DNA from: an uncultured Schumannella sp.
GTDB lineage: Bacteria > Actinomycetota > Actinomycetes > Actinomycetales > Microbacteriaceae
DNA: 41,403 bases
Direction of reading: 5' to 3'
NCBI RefSeq assembly: GCF_905479755.1
Contig: NZ_CAJQNT010000019.1
Coordinates: 1-41,403, forward strand
Both the position numbers and the translations under genes were made by a program. Below, one piece after another: positions 1 through 7,163 of this stretch (the first letter of the stretch is position 1; the number at the start of each line of letters is the position of its first letter). The notes under the pieces are model-generated. The model saw only the letters and a list, made by a program, of their open reading frames with translations. It searched no databases and was not told the DNA's origin.

Positions 1-180
1 GCCGACGTACAGGGCGAATCCGCGCGCCTCGGTGCCCTCCGGCACGGCACGGATGCGGGAGACGGGGCTGGTGGTTTCGTCGGCGCGCGCGGGCGCGGTG
101 GGGAGGTCGTCCACCGGTCGCGGTCGTACAGGGGTGCGTGCCGGCGGCTTGCGGAGTGCGTCGAGAGTGGCGAGAGACAT
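1..180 (-). CDS. Unidentified protein, N-terminal 60 codons only (runs off the window)
   Basis: A minus-strand reading frame starts at ATG 180-178 and is open to the left edge of the window. An AAGGA-type ribosome binding site lies about 10 nt upstream, which supports the start. The visible 60 residues begin MSLATLDALRKPP, continue through a proline- and arginine-rich stretch, and reach RAVPEGTEARGFALYVG, which looks like the first strand of a folded domain after a disordered leader. I do not recognise the family with certainty. Proteins with an 'ARGFALYVG'-like segment occur in Microbacteriaceae as uncharacterised or winged-helix-annotated proteins, but that is recollection, not proof. It points away from upp across a 324-bp gap. 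Confidence 0.6.
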   Translation of the reverse strand, partial: MSLATLDALRKPPARTPVRPRPVDDLPTAPARADETTSPVSRIRAVPEGTEARGFALYVG

Positions 181-504
181 GTCGTCGAATCCTTCATGGG
201 CGGGCGACGTGGGGGTGTGATCATCCACGGTGGTTCGCCTCGCGAGAGTGGAGCGGGTGTGCGGGGTGGCGGAGTCGATGCCCCGAACGGGCAGATTCCG
301 GGAGTCCGTCGGGCTCAGACATGGGAGCGCATTCGGGACTCGGCGAGAGAGAAGAAGTCTCTACGCACACATTCGACAACAGGTGACCGCGCGCGCCGAC
401 ATCATGTCGGCGGTCCCACAAGCCTCGAAGGAGGTCAGGACATGCGTACGGTCGGTGGTCATGCCTGTCAGTTTCTTGCACCGGGCCGCAAAACGCAACC
501 TGGC
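181..504. other. Intergenic region between the partial gene and upp
   Basis: This 324-bp stretch carries no convincing gene. It should hold the promoter of the leftward partial gene and the 3' end of the upp transcript. It contains a perfect 19-bp inverted repeat at 394-412 and, on the plus strand, an AAGGAGG motif at 428-434 followed by ATG at 442. That ATG opens only into the antisense frame of upp. I see no clear T-tract terminator downstream of upp. Confidence 0.6.
394..412. repeat. 19-bp perfect inverted repeat, operator candidate
   Basis: The sequence CGCCGACATCATGTCGGCG has 9-bp arms around a single central base. It lies about 210 bp upstream of the leftward partial gene and 93 bp beyond the upp stop. 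No T-run follows, so it looks more like a dimeric repressor site than an intrinsic terminator. The cognate regulator is unknown. Confidence 0.45.
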
Positions 505-1137
505 TCAGACGGTTCCGTACAGCCGATCGCCCGCGTCGCCGAGGCCCGGGACGATGTAGCCGACCTCGTTGAGCTTCTCGTCGAGCGCGCCGAGCACGAC
601 GGTGACGTTGCGACCCTCGGTCGCCGCGCGCACGGCCTCGACGCCCTCGGGCGCCCCCAACAGGCAGATCGCGGTGACGTCGACCGCGCCGCGGTCGAAC
701 AGGAAGTCGATCGCTGCCACCATCGAGCCGCCGGTCGCGAGCATCGGGTCAAGGAGGAAGCACTGGCGGCCCGCCAGGTCATCCGGCAGGCGTGTCGCGT
801 AGGTCGTCGGCTGGAGCGTCTCCTCGTCGCGCACCATGCCCAGAAAGCCCACCTCGGCCGTCGGGACGAGCGCGGTCATGCCGTCGAGCATGCCGAGGCC
901 GGCGCGCAGGATCGGCACGACGAGCGGGCCGGGTTCGGCGATCTCGACGCCCATCGTCTCGGTCACCGGCGTGGTGACGCTTACCCGGGTGACCCGCACG
1001 TCGCGCGTCGCCTCGTAGGCGAGCAGCGTGACGAGTTCGCGCGCCAGGTTGCGGAACGTCGGGCTCGGGGTGCGCGCGTCGCGCAGCAACGTGAGCTTGT
1101 GCGTGATGAGCGGGTGGTCGGCGACGTGGAGGCGCAT
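505..1137 (-). CDS. upp: Uracil phosphoribosyltransferase
   Basis: The enzyme converts uracil and PRPP to UMP and pyrophosphate in the cytosolic pyrimidine salvage pathway. The 210-residue length is normal for the family. Residues 130-138, DPMLATGGS, are the PRPP-binding loop typical of bacterial UPRTases. The C-terminal segment [17 protein letters not shown] (193-209) is the conserved uracil-binding tail. The start at ATG 1137 is supported by a TAGATT hexamer (1149-1144) ending exactly 6 nt upstream, so the mRNA is probably leaderless. It is divergent from tadA, and a large palindrome lies in the 109-bp gap. Sure of function. Confidence 0.97.
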   Translation of the reverse strand: MRLHVADHPLITHKLTLLRDARTPSPTFRNLARELVTLLAYEATRDVRVTRVSVTTPVTETMGVEIAEPGPLVVPILRAGLGMLDGMTALVPTAEVGFLGMVRDEETLQPTTYATRLPDDLAGRQCFLLDPMLATGGSMVAAIDFLFDRGAVDVTAICLLGAPEGVEAVRAATEGRNVTVVLGALDEKLNEVGYIVPGLGDAGDRLYGTV

Positions 1138-1143
1138 AGGCTC

Positions 1144-1149
1144 AATCTA
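1144..1149 (-). promoter_or_regulatory. -10 element of upp (leaderless)
   Basis: On the minus strand TAGATT is followed by six bases (GAGCCT) and the upp ATG, so transcription should begin at the start codon. No ribosome binding site is visible. Confidence 0.6.
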
Positions 1150-1190
1150 TCGGACCGCGCACCCCGCCCCGGCGGGTGTCCGTTTCGGAT

Positions 1191-1228
1191 GGTGCCAATT
1201 CAGCTTGGCGCCAAGTTCAATTGGCACC
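1191..1228. promoter_or_regulatory. 38-bp composite palindrome between upp and tadA
   Basis: Perfect 10-bp outer arms (GGTGCCAATT at 1191-1200 and AATTGGCACC at 1219-1228) flank a perfect 10-bp central palindrome, TTGGCGCCAA (1205-1214). The 4-bp linkers between them are imperfect complements. The half-site TTGGCRCC therefore occurs several times with a common centre of symmetry. It sits between the two divergent starts, 18 bp upstream of tadA. Either a regulator operator or a stable RNA hairpin in the tadA leader would fit. Confidence 0.6.
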
Positions 1229-1246
1229 ACGGAAAAGGGAGGGTGG

Positions 1247-1696
1247 ATGACCGACGACGAGGTCATGGAACTCGCCCTCGCCGAGGCGCGCGCCGCGCTC
1301 GCGACCGGCGATGTTCCGGTCGGCGCCGTCGTCCTGGACGGTGCGGGGCGCATCCTCGCGACGGGGCGCAACGAACGCGAGCTGCACCAGGATCCGACCG
1401 CGCACGCCGAGGTGGTCGCGATCCGCCGCGCCGCCGAAGCGCTCGGGGCCTGGCAGCTGGCCGACACGACCCTCGTGGTCACGCTCGAGCCGTGCGTGCT
1501 GTGTGCGGGGGCCATCCTCGCGGCCCGCATCCCGCGACTGATCTTCGGCGCCTGGGACGAGAAGGCGGGGGCGGTGGGCAGCGTGCACGACCTGGTCCGC
1601 GACCGACGCCTCCCGCACCGGGTCGAGGTGACCACGGGTGTGAGAGGCGTCGAGGCGGCGGAGCTGCTCCGCGAATTCTTCGAACAGCGGCGCTGA
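1247..1696 (+). CDS. tadA: tRNA adenosine(34) deaminase
   Basis: It deaminates A34 to inosine in tRNA-Arg(ACG), allowing wobble decoding. The 149-residue protein has the zinc-dependent cytidine/deoxycytidylate deaminase fold. HAE (53-55) supplies a zinc ligand and the catalytic glutamate, and PCVLC (82-86) supplies the two cysteine ligands. The frame is open further upstream, but ATG 1247 follows a GGGAGGG ribosome binding site and gives the usual N-terminus, so I chose it. Divergent from upp. This gene is unrelated to the Tad pilus ATPase later in the window, which shares the symbol. Sure of family and function. Confidence 0.95.
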   Translation: MTDDEVMELALAEARAALATGDVPVGAVVLDGAGRILATGRNERELHQDPTAHAEVVAIRRAAEALGAWQLADTTLVVTLEPCVLCAGAILAARIPRLIFGAWDEKAGAVGSVHDLVRDRRLPHRVEVTTGVRGVEAAELLREFFEQRR

Positions 1697-1712
1697 CGGC
1701 GCCGCGCGCGAC

Positions 1713-2066
1713 CTACTCCCAGAGCACCGCGATGACCACGTTGACGATCGCGAGTCCGCCCGCGGCGTGGAAGGCGGGCTTGATCTTGCGGTGCTTGCGT
1801 TGGTTGACGTTCGCGACGATCGCGGCGACGAGGACGACGAGGGCGACGATCAGCTTGACCGCGATCTTCGCGTTGTCGACGCCCAGGTCACCCATCTGAC
1901 GCATGCCGACGAGGGCGAGACCGGTCACGACCTGCGTGATGGCCCCGGCGAGCAGGATGTCGGTGCGAAAGCCCGAGTTCGCCCGCATCTGCACCAGAAA
2001 CACTCCGATGATCGCGGCGAGTCCGAGGAAGTGCAGGACGAGGACGAGGTTGAGGGCGAGTTCCAT
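1713..2066 (-). CDS. Small four-helix integral membrane protein, function unknown
   Basis: The 117-residue protein has about four predicted membrane helices (around residues 5-25, 37-55, 68-87 and 98-115), with a basic loop NQRKHRKIK between the last two. There is no enzymatic motif that I can recognise. Similar short membrane proteins occur next to transporters in actinobacteria. It lies 18 bp downstream of the CDF transporter on the same strand, with GGAGCACC just upstream of its ATG as ribosome binding site, so the two are probably cotranscribed. A role in metal transport is only suggested by position. Confidence 0.8.
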   Translation of the reverse strand: MELALNLVLVLHFLGLAAIIGVFLVQMRANSGFRTDILLAGAITQVVTGLALVGMRQMGDLGVDNAKIAVKLIVALVVLVAAIVANVNQRKHRKIKPAFHAAGGLAIVNVVIAVLWE

Positions 2067-2084
2067 GGTGCTCCTTTGCGCGCC

Positions 2085-3047
2085 TCAGTCGGCGCTCTTG
2101 ATGACGATGGCGTCGGTCGGCGGGTTGAAGTCGTCGGGGGAGTGGAACACGTCGGGTTCGATGTAGATGATGCGGGCGTGGGGAACAGCCTCGCGGACCT
2201 GCACCTCGACCGAATTGATCGCGCTGGCGACGTTCGACATCGAGGTGCCCTTGGGGAAGGCGAGCTTCGCGCCGACCATCAGCTCGTCCGGGCCCACGTA
2301 CAGGGTCTTCATGTGGATGATCGTCTCGACCTGCGGGTGCGAGACGAGCGCTTCGCGGATCTTCGCGACGTTCGCCTGATTCGCGCCTTCGCCGACAAGC
2401 AGGCTCTTCGTCTCGATGCCGAGGACGAGGGCGACGAGCACCAGCAGGACGCCGATCGCGATGGTGCCGATCGCATCCCAGACGGGGTCGCCGGTCACGA
2501 TGGTGAGGCCGACGCCGACGAGCGCGAAGGTCAGGCCGAGCAGTGCGGCGATGTCCTCCAGCAGTACGACGGGCAGCTCCGGCTGCTTGGCGTGGCGCAC
2601 GAACGCGACCCAGCCCTGGTCGCCGCGGGCGAGGTTCGACTCGATGACCGCCGTGCGCAGCGAGAACGACTCGAGCACGATCGCGATGACGAGCACGACG
2701 ATCGGGAGCCACGGCACCTCGAGCGGGTGCGGGTTCTGCAGCTTCTCGATGCCCTCATAGAGCGAGAAGACGCCACCGACGGAGAACAGCACGATGGCGA
2801 CGACGAAGGCGTACACGTAGCGCTCGCGCCCGTAGCCGAAGGGGTGCTCGGCGTCAGCCTTGCGTTTGGCCTGCCGGCCGCCGAACAGCAGCAGGCCCTG
2901 GTTCGCCGCGTCGGCGACCGAGTGCACGCCTTCGGCGAGCATCGCGCTCGAACCGGAGAATGCGAACGCGACGAACTTGGTGATCGCGATGCCGGAGTTC
3001 GCCAGCAGGGCCGCGACAACGGCCTTTGTTCCGCCCGAGGTGCTCAT
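2085..3047 (-). CDS. Cation diffusion facilitator (CDF) metal transporter, ZnT9-like branch
   Basis: This inner-membrane antiporter would export divalent metal, probably zinc or another first-row metal, in exchange for protons. The 320 residues hold about six membrane helices and a cytosolic C-terminal domain from about residue 225. The TM2 metal site HSVAD (42-46) is intact. In place of the second HxxxD site, TM5 has LLEDIAAL (162-169), the pattern of the SLC30A9/ZnT9-like branch. The segment GRERY around residues 73-77 is also typical of the family. A GAGGGGA ribosome binding site precedes ATG 3047. It is divergent from proC. Substrate not determinable from sequence. Confidence 0.9.
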   Translation of the reverse strand: MSTSGGTKAVVAALLANSGIAITKFVAFAFSGSSAMLAEGVHSVADAANQGLLLFGGRQAKRKADAEHPFGYGRERYVYAFVVAIVLFSVGGVFSLYEGIEKLQNPHPLEVPWLPIVVLVIAIVLESFSLRTAVIESNLARGDQGWVAFVRHAKQPELPVVLLEDIAALLGLTFALVGVGLTIVTGDPVWDAIGTIAIGVLLVLVALVLGIETKSLLVGEGANQANVAKIREALVSHPQVETIIHMKTLYVGPDELMVGAKLAFPKGTSMSNVASAINSVEVQVREAVPHARIIYIEPDVFHSPDDFNPPTDAIVIKSAD

Positions 3048-3093
3048 CGATCAGGTCCCCTCTGCGCTCGAAACTGGGCGCGCGGTCCCAAGT

Positions 3094-3099
3094 TACACT
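3094..3099 (+). promoter_or_regulatory. -10 element of proC (leaderless)
   Basis: TACACT ends exactly 6 nt before GTG 3106, and there is no ribosome binding site. The spacing matches many other genes in the window and decides the start. Confidence 0.6.
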
Positions 3100-3105
3100 C
3101 TGCGA

Positions 3106-3951
3106 GTGACCGCTTCCTCCTCCGAAACGACTCGTCTGCCCCGTATCGCGATCCTCGGCGCAGGGTCGATGGGAGGGGCGATCCTCGCGGGGCTGCGCCG
3201 CTCCGCGGCGGCCGACGATGGCGTGGTCGTCACGACGCGCAGCGCCGAGAGCGCCGCGCGCATGTCCGCAGACGGCATCGAGGTCCTCTCTCTCGAGACG
3301 GCGCCCGACGCGAATCGTCGCGCCGTGGCGGGCGCGGGGCTCGTTCTCCTCGCCGTCAAGCCGGCGATGATCGCCGACCTGCTGCGTGAGATCGCCGACG
3401 CGCTCGAACCCGACGCGATCGTGGTGAGCGTGGCCGCGGGCGTGACGACGGCGTCAATGGAGGCACTGGTCGCCAACCCGGTGGTTCGCTCCATGCCGAA
3501 CACTCCGTCGCTGGTGGGCCTCGGGGTGACCGGGCTCTCGGCGGGCTCCCGCGTGGACGACGCCCAGGTGTCGCTCGTGGCGGCGCTCTTCGCGACGGTC
3601 GGAGAGGTCATCGTCGTGCCGGAGGCGCAGTTGGACGCGCTCTCCGCGGTGTCCGGCTCCGGCCCCGCCTACGTGTTCCTGCTGATCGAGCGCTGGACGC
3701 AGGCCGCGATCGATCTCGGCTTCGCTCCCGAGCAGGCGCGGCTGATGGTCGAGCAGACGGTGCGCGGCGCGAGCGAGCTGCTGGCGGGGGCCGACGTCGA
3801 TGCCACCGAGCTGCGTCGCCGCGTGACCAGCCCGAAGGGCACGACCGAGCGCGCGGTCGCCGTGCTCGAGGAGGCCGAACTTCGCGACCTGTTCACGCGT
3901 GCCGCCGACGCTGCCGTCGCGCGGGCGAAGGAGATCGCCGCAGGGTCCTGA
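3106..3951 (+). CDS. proC: Pyrroline-5-carboxylate reductase
   Basis: It catalyses the last step of proline synthesis, the NAD(P)H-dependent reduction of pyrroline-5-carboxylate. The 281 residues match the family. The Rossmann motif GAGSMGG (18-24) binds the cofactor; MPNTP (130-134), SGSGPAY (183-189) and the SPKGTT segment near residue 246 form the conserved active-site and dimer regions. The frame is open well upstream into the divergent CDF gene. GTG 3106 is preferred because of the leaderless promoter and the normal family length. In M. tuberculosis proC (Rv0500) is likewise near a small HTH gene and bS22; here the Trk genes are inserted between. Confidence 0.95.
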   Translation: MTASSSETTRLPRIAILGAGSMGGAILAGLRRSAAADDGVVVTTRSAESAARMSADGIEVLSLETAPDANRRAVAGAGLVLLAVKPAMIADLLREIADALEPDAIVVSVAAGVTTASMEALVANPVVRSMPNTPSLVGLGVTGLSAGSRVDDAQVSLVAALFATVGEVIVVPEAQLDALSAVSGSGPAYVFLLIERWTQAAIDLGFAPEQARLMVEQTVRGASELLAGADVDATELRRRVTSPKGTTERAVAVLEEAELRDLFTRAADAAVARAKEIAAGS

Positions 3952-3972
3952 CCTGAGCGGGCGTTCGGCGAC

Positions 3973-4641
3973 TCAGCCGAGGGTCGCGAAGCGGTCGAGG
4001 TCGGCGACCTTTCCGCTGGCGATGATGAGGTCGTGGTTCGAGACCACCGTGTCCGCTGTCGCGTAGGTGAACTCCTTGCCGGGGCTCTTCACGCCGACGA
4101 CGGTGATGCCGTACTTGGTGCGCACGTGCGAGTCGGTGAGACTGAGTCCGCGGATCGGCTTCGGCGGGTACATCTTGACGATCGCGAAGTCGTCGTCGAA
4201 CTCGATGAAGTCGATCATGCGGCCCGACACGAGGTGGGCGACGCGCACGCCGGCCTCCGCCTCCGGGTAGATCACGTGGTTGGCGCCGATGCGCGAGAGG
4301 ATCTTGCCGTGCGACTGGCTGACGGCCTTCGCCCAGATCTGCGGGATGCCGAGGTCGACCAGGTTCGCGGTGATGAGCACGCTCGCCTCGACGTAGGAGC
4401 CGACCGCGACGACCGCGACCTTGAAGTCGGCGGCGCCGATCTGCCGGAGCGCGTCGATCGAGCGCGCATCCGCCTGCACGGCGTGCGTGACACGGTCTGC
4501 CCACTTCTGCACGAGGTTCGGATCTTCATCGACCGCGAGCACCTCACGGTCGAGTCGCTGAAGCTGCCCGGCGGTCGCGGCGCCGAATCGGCCGAGGCCG
4601 AGCACCAGAACCGGGGCGTCGTGCGGGATTCGCTCAACCAA
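3973..4641 (-). CDS. trkA: Trk/Ktr potassium uptake regulatory subunit, RCK domains
   Basis: This cytosolic gating subunit binds nucleotide and controls the K+ channel subunit encoded just upstream. The 222 residues consist of an RCK_N Rossmann domain with GLGRFG (15-20) and a conserved aspartate at the end of strand 2 (VDEDPN), followed by an RCK_C domain from about residue 140. The length fits the single-unit KtrA/CeoB type, not the tandem enterobacterial TrkA. The start is TTG 4641, which overlaps the trkH stop by 8 nt, with GAGAGG as ribosome binding site; translational coupling is likely. Confidence 0.92.
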   Translation of the reverse strand: MVERIPHDAPVLVLGLGRFGAATAGQLQRLDREVLAVDEDPNLVQKWADRVTHAVQADARSIDALRQIGAADFKVAVVAVGSYVEASVLITANLVDLGIPQIWAKAVSQSHGKILSRIGANHVIYPEAEAGVRVAHLVSGRMIDFIEFDDDFAIVKMYPPKPIRGLSLTDSHVRTKYGITVVGVKSPGKEFTYATADTVVSNHDLIIASGKVADLDRFATLG

Positions 4642-6088
4642 CGATGGGCCTCTCTTCGGCGCGCGTGAACAGCTGACGGCGTTGGCTCGCCGCGAGTGCG
4701 GCGGCCAGTGTCACGGTACCAACTCGGCCCGCCCACATGGTGGCCGCGAGGACGTACTTGCCCGCATCCGGCAGGGTCTCGGTCAGCCCGGTGCTCAGCC
4801 CGCAGGTGGCGAAGGCGGAGATCACGTCGAACAGCACGCGGTCGAGCGGCTCATCGGTGATCCGCAGGATGACGATCGAGGCAGCGGCGACGATCGTCGC
4901 TCCCCAGAGCACGACGCTGACCGACAGGCGCAGCACGTCGTTCGGGATGCGGCGGTCGAAGACCTGCATATCGGTGTCGCCCTTGGCCTCGGCGTAGGCC
5001 GCGAGGAAGAGGACGGCGAGCGTGGTGACCTTGATCCCGCCCGCGGTGGAGGCGGAGCCGCCGCCGACGAACATCAGCATGTCCATGACGAGGTACGAGG
5101 CGCCGTCCATGGCGCCGACGTCGACGTTGGCGAAGCCGCCCGAGCGGGTCATGAAGGAGAGGAAGGTCGCCGTCATGGGCCGGGCCGCCGCGTCTTGGCC
5201 GCCCAGGGTGGCCGGGTTCGACCACTCGAGGACGAGGATCGCGACGGAGCCGAGGATGACGAGCGCGATGGTGGTGACGAGGGTGAGCTTGGCGTGGATC
5301 GGCAGGCGGACCCGAAAGCGCACGGTGCGCAGCACGGCGAAGATGACCGGGAATCCGAGGCTGCCGAGGAAGACGCCGAAGGCGATCGTGGTGAGGAACC
5401 AGGGGTCGGTCGCGAACGGCTCGACGCCGTCGACGGTCGGCACGAAGCCGGTGTTGGTGAAGGCGGAGGCCGCGAAGTAGAAGCCCTTCCACGTCGCCGA
5501 CCAGGGGTCGAGGCCGTGCGCGAGCAGGCGCGGCACGAGCGAGAGCATCAGGATCAGCTCGATGATCAGCGTGGACAGCGCCACGGTCGCCAGCAGCCCG
5601 CCGATCTCGCCCAGCCGCACCGCTTGGGATTCGGCGACCGGGCCGGCGTGCAGGCGTGAGGCGTTGGTGTCGCTTGCCGCGATGAGCCGAGCGCGCAGCC
5701 CGAGACGCCGTGAGACGACCAGGCCGAGGATGCTCGCGAGCGTCAGCACGCCGATGCCGCCGACCTGCAGGCCGATCAGAATGGCGACGTTGCCGAAGGT
5801 GGACCAGTGAGTCGCCATGTCGACGACCACGAGTCCGGTGACGCAGATCGCGGAGACGGCGGTGAACAGAGCATCGACGATCGGCGTCGCCTGCCCGTCG
5901 CGAGCAGCCCACGGCGTTGCGAGAATCGCCGTCAGCGCGAGGATCAGTCCGGTGAAGATGAGGATCGCGAATCGCGAGGGCGAGCGCCGGGCGAAGTCGT
6001 CGAAGGCGTCCCGGATTCGCGCCGGGCGCGACCGCGTGTCAGGGAACCGACCGGCTCCCCGCCGCCTTTTCGCAGGATTCGCGCGCAC
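4634..6088 (-). CDS. trkH: Trk/Ktr potassium transporter membrane subunit
   Basis: The K+-translocating membrane subunit pairs with the RCK protein downstream. Its 484 residues contain the four pore-loop repeats of the SKT superfamily, each with a selectivity-filter glycine: SAICVTGLV, SAFTNTGF, MTRSGGF and SAFATCGLS. Each loop sits between two hydrophobic helices. The N-terminus is a basic cytosolic tail of about 38 residues. GTG 6088 is used as start; a TACCAT hexamer lies 8 nt upstream, near the leaderless spacing seen elsewhere. It diverges from the ArsR gene across 44 bp. Confidence 0.93.
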   Translation of the reverse strand: MRANPAKRRRGAGRFPDTRSRPARIRDAFDDFARRSPSRFAILIFTGLILALTAILATPWAARDGQATPIVDALFTAVSAICVTGLVVVDMATHWSTFGNVAILIGLQVGGIGVLTLASILGLVVSRRLGLRARLIAASDTNASRLHAGPVAESQAVRLGEIGGLLATVALSTLIIELILMLSLVPRLLAHGLDPWSATWKGFYFAASAFTNTGFVPTVDGVEPFATDPWFLTTIAFGVFLGSLGFPVIFAVLRTVRFRVRLPIHAKLTLVTTIALVILGSVAILVLEWSNPATLGGQDAAARPMTATFLSFMTRSGGFANVDVGAMDGASYLVMDMLMFVGGGSASTAGGIKVTTLAVLFLAAYAEAKGDTDMQVFDRRIPNDVLRLSVSVVLWGATIVAAASIVILRITDEPLDRVLFDVISAFATCGLSTGLTETLPDAGKYVLAATMWAGRVGTVTLAAALAASQRRQLFTRAEERPIVG

Positions 6089-6096
6089 AGGGGGCC

Positions 6097-6126
6097 ATGG
6101 TACTCGCGCCGCGACCGATCTAGTCT
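6097..6126. promoter_or_regulatory. Divergent -10 elements for trkH and the ArsR gene
   Basis: On the plus strand TAGTCT (6121-6126) ends 6 nt before ATG 6133. On the minus strand TACCAT (6102-6097) ends 8 nt before GTG 6088. Both genes lack a good ribosome binding site, so both transcripts are probably leaderless or nearly so. The ArsR protein could control both from this 44-bp gap. Confidence 0.5.
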
Positions 6127-6132
6127 TGGGTC

Positions 6133-6645
6133 ATGGCTGACATCTTCACGTGTCTCGCGGACGGGACGCGCCGCCACCTGCTCGAACTGCTGCTTGCGCG
6201 CGCCCAGGCGGACGAATACGTGGGCGAGGTATCCGTGGGGGAACTCGTCGAGGCGCTCGGGCTGAGTCAGCCCACCGTGTCGAAGCATCTCAAGGTGCTG
6301 CGCGATCACGGGCTGGTCGCGGTGCGCGAAGAGGGGCAGCATCGCTACTACCGGATCGACCCCGCGCCGCTGGAGGAGCTCGACGGGTGGCTCTCGCCGT
6401 TCCTCGCGCGCGATGCCGAGCGGCTGTCGCAGGAGAGTGACGCCTCGGCGCAGTCGACGGTGTTCGCCGCCTGGGCGGGAACCGGCGTCGCTGGTCGCGT
6501 CGGTCGTGCGGCCGCCGACACTGCGCACTCCGCGCGCGCAGCCCTCGATGCTGCGCAGGACCGGCTGCACGGGGCGCAGGCGCGACTCGAGCGGGTTCAG
6601 CACAAGGTGACGGAGATCCTGCCGTTCCGCGGCTCGAAGGACTGA
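6133..6645 (+). CDS. ArsR-family winged-helix regulator with helical C-terminal extension
   Basis: This is a DNA-binding regulator. The 170 residues start with an ArsR-type winged helix (about 5-90): ADGTRRHLLELLL, the recognition helix GLSQPTVSKHLKVLRDHGLV, and the wing REEGQHRYYRI. I see no cysteine or histidine cluster of a classical metal sensor. Residues 115-165 form an alanine-, arginine- and glutamine-rich amphipathic helix (AALDAAQDRLHGAQARLERV) that could be a coiled coil. The start is fixed by TAGTCT 6 nt upstream. Its position beside trkH suggests control of K+ uptake, but no direct evidence exists here. Confidence 0.88.
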   Translation: MADIFTCLADGTRRHLLELLLARAQADEYVGEVSVGELVEALGLSQPTVSKHLKVLRDHGLVAVREEGQHRYYRIDPAPLEELDGWLSPFLARDAERLSQESDASAQSTVFAAWAGTGVAGRVGRAAADTAHSARAALDAAQDRLHGAQARLERVQHKVTEILPFRGSKD

Positions 6646-6653
6646 TCGAGGCC

Positions 6654-6682
6654 TAGACAGGGCCGTCCGGCACCGCTAGTCT
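6654..6682 (+). promoter_or_regulatory. Promoter of the small HTH gene
   Basis: TAGACA (6654-6659) and TAGTCT (6677-6682) are separated by exactly 17 bp, the best canonical sigma70-type pair that I find in the window. Transcription should start near 6689, giving a leader of about 65 nt. Confidence 0.5.
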
Positions 6683-6690
6683 CGCGATGC

Positions 6691-6729
6691 ACTCCTGTCA
6701 CAGGAGTCACACAGATCACACGAGACACG
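6691..6729 (+). repeat. 9-bp periodic repeats plus small inverted repeat upstream of the HTH gene
   Basis: GTCACA (6697), GTCACA (6706), ATCACA (6715) and GACACG (6724) recur with an exact 9-bp period. The first overlaps a 7-bp inverted repeat (ACTCCTG-TCA-CAGGAGT, 6691-6707). BldC-type small MerR-like proteins are known to bind direct repeats as head-to-tail multimers, so this is a plausible autoregulatory site. Confidence 0.45.
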
Positions 6730-6753
6730 ACAGCGAGTCGGAACGGAGGCGGC

Positions 6754-6948
6754 ATGGCTCAGGACCTGTCCGACGTGCGCTTCCTCACCGTCGCCGAAGT
6801 CGCCGAGATGATGCGCGTCTCGAACATGACCGTCTACCGGATGGTCCACGCGGGGGAGCTCCCCGCGGTGCGCTTCGGCCGCAGCTACCGCATCCCCGAG
6901 TCGGCGGTCTCGCACGCGATCGAGCTGCCCGAGTCGAACGTCGGCTGA
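6754..6948 (+). CDS. Small helix-turn-helix protein, BldC/excisionase-like
   Basis: This 64-residue DNA-binding protein consists almost entirely of one MerR-like/HTH_17 domain. LTVAEVAEMMRVSNMTVYRM (about 11-30) is the helix-turn-helix and GELPAVRFGRSYRIPESAV the wing. It has no effector domain. A GGAGG ribosome binding site lies 7 nt upstream of ATG 6754. It corresponds in sequence pattern and position to the small HTH gene (Rv0500A) that sits between proC and bS22 in mycobacteria. The class includes BldC of Streptomyces, which binds direct repeats; repeats of fitting period lie just upstream. Confidence 0.88.
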   Translation: MAQDLSDVRFLTVAEVAEMMRVSNMTVYRMVHAGELPAVRFGRSYRIPESAVSHAIELPESNVG

Positions 6949-6980
6949 GCGCTCGTTTCGCTCGATCCAGGGTCTCCGGG

Positions 6981-6986
6981 TAGACT
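6981..6986 (+). promoter_or_regulatory. Putative -10 element for bS22
   Basis: TAGACT lies in the 106-bp gap before the bS22 gene and would give a leader of about 62 nt. A second TAGATT occurs at 6995-7000. No clear -35 is visible for either. Confidence 0.3.
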
Positions 6987-7054
6987 CTGGAGGTTAGATT
7001 TCCGCGGTTCGGCCTAGGACCCGGTGGTCCCGACTCCGAACAAGCGAGGTGAAC

Positions 7055-7153
7055 ATGGGTTCCGTCATCAAGAAGCGCCGCAAGCGCATGGCGAAGAAGA
7101 AGCACCGCAAGCTGCTGCGCAAGACGCGCCACCAGCGTCGCAACAAGAAGTAA
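7055..7153 (+). CDS. Small ribosomal protein bS22 (AURKAIP1/COX24-like)
   Basis: The 32-residue, extremely basic protein begins MGSVIKKRRKRMAKKKHRK and contains 20 lysine or arginine residues. It matches the actinobacterial AURKAIP1/COX24-domain peptides. In Mycobacterium smegmatis this peptide is a structural component of the 30S subunit near the decoding centre and is named bS22. The AGGTG ribosome binding site lies just before ATG 7055. The gene is easily missed by automated callers because of its size. It is followed by a REP-like repeat and a terminator. Confidence 0.93.
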   Translation: MGSVIKKRRKRMAKKKHRKLLRKTRHQRRNKK

Positions 7154-7163
7154 GTCGCTCTGC

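Noticed and set aside
428-1899. A strong AAGGAGG site followed by ATG 442 on the plus strand, opening a frame that stays open to 1899.
   Set aside because: The frame is antisense to upp and out of frame with tadA, and its Arg/His/Asp-rich product has the composition of a GC-rich shadow frame. The site may be chance.
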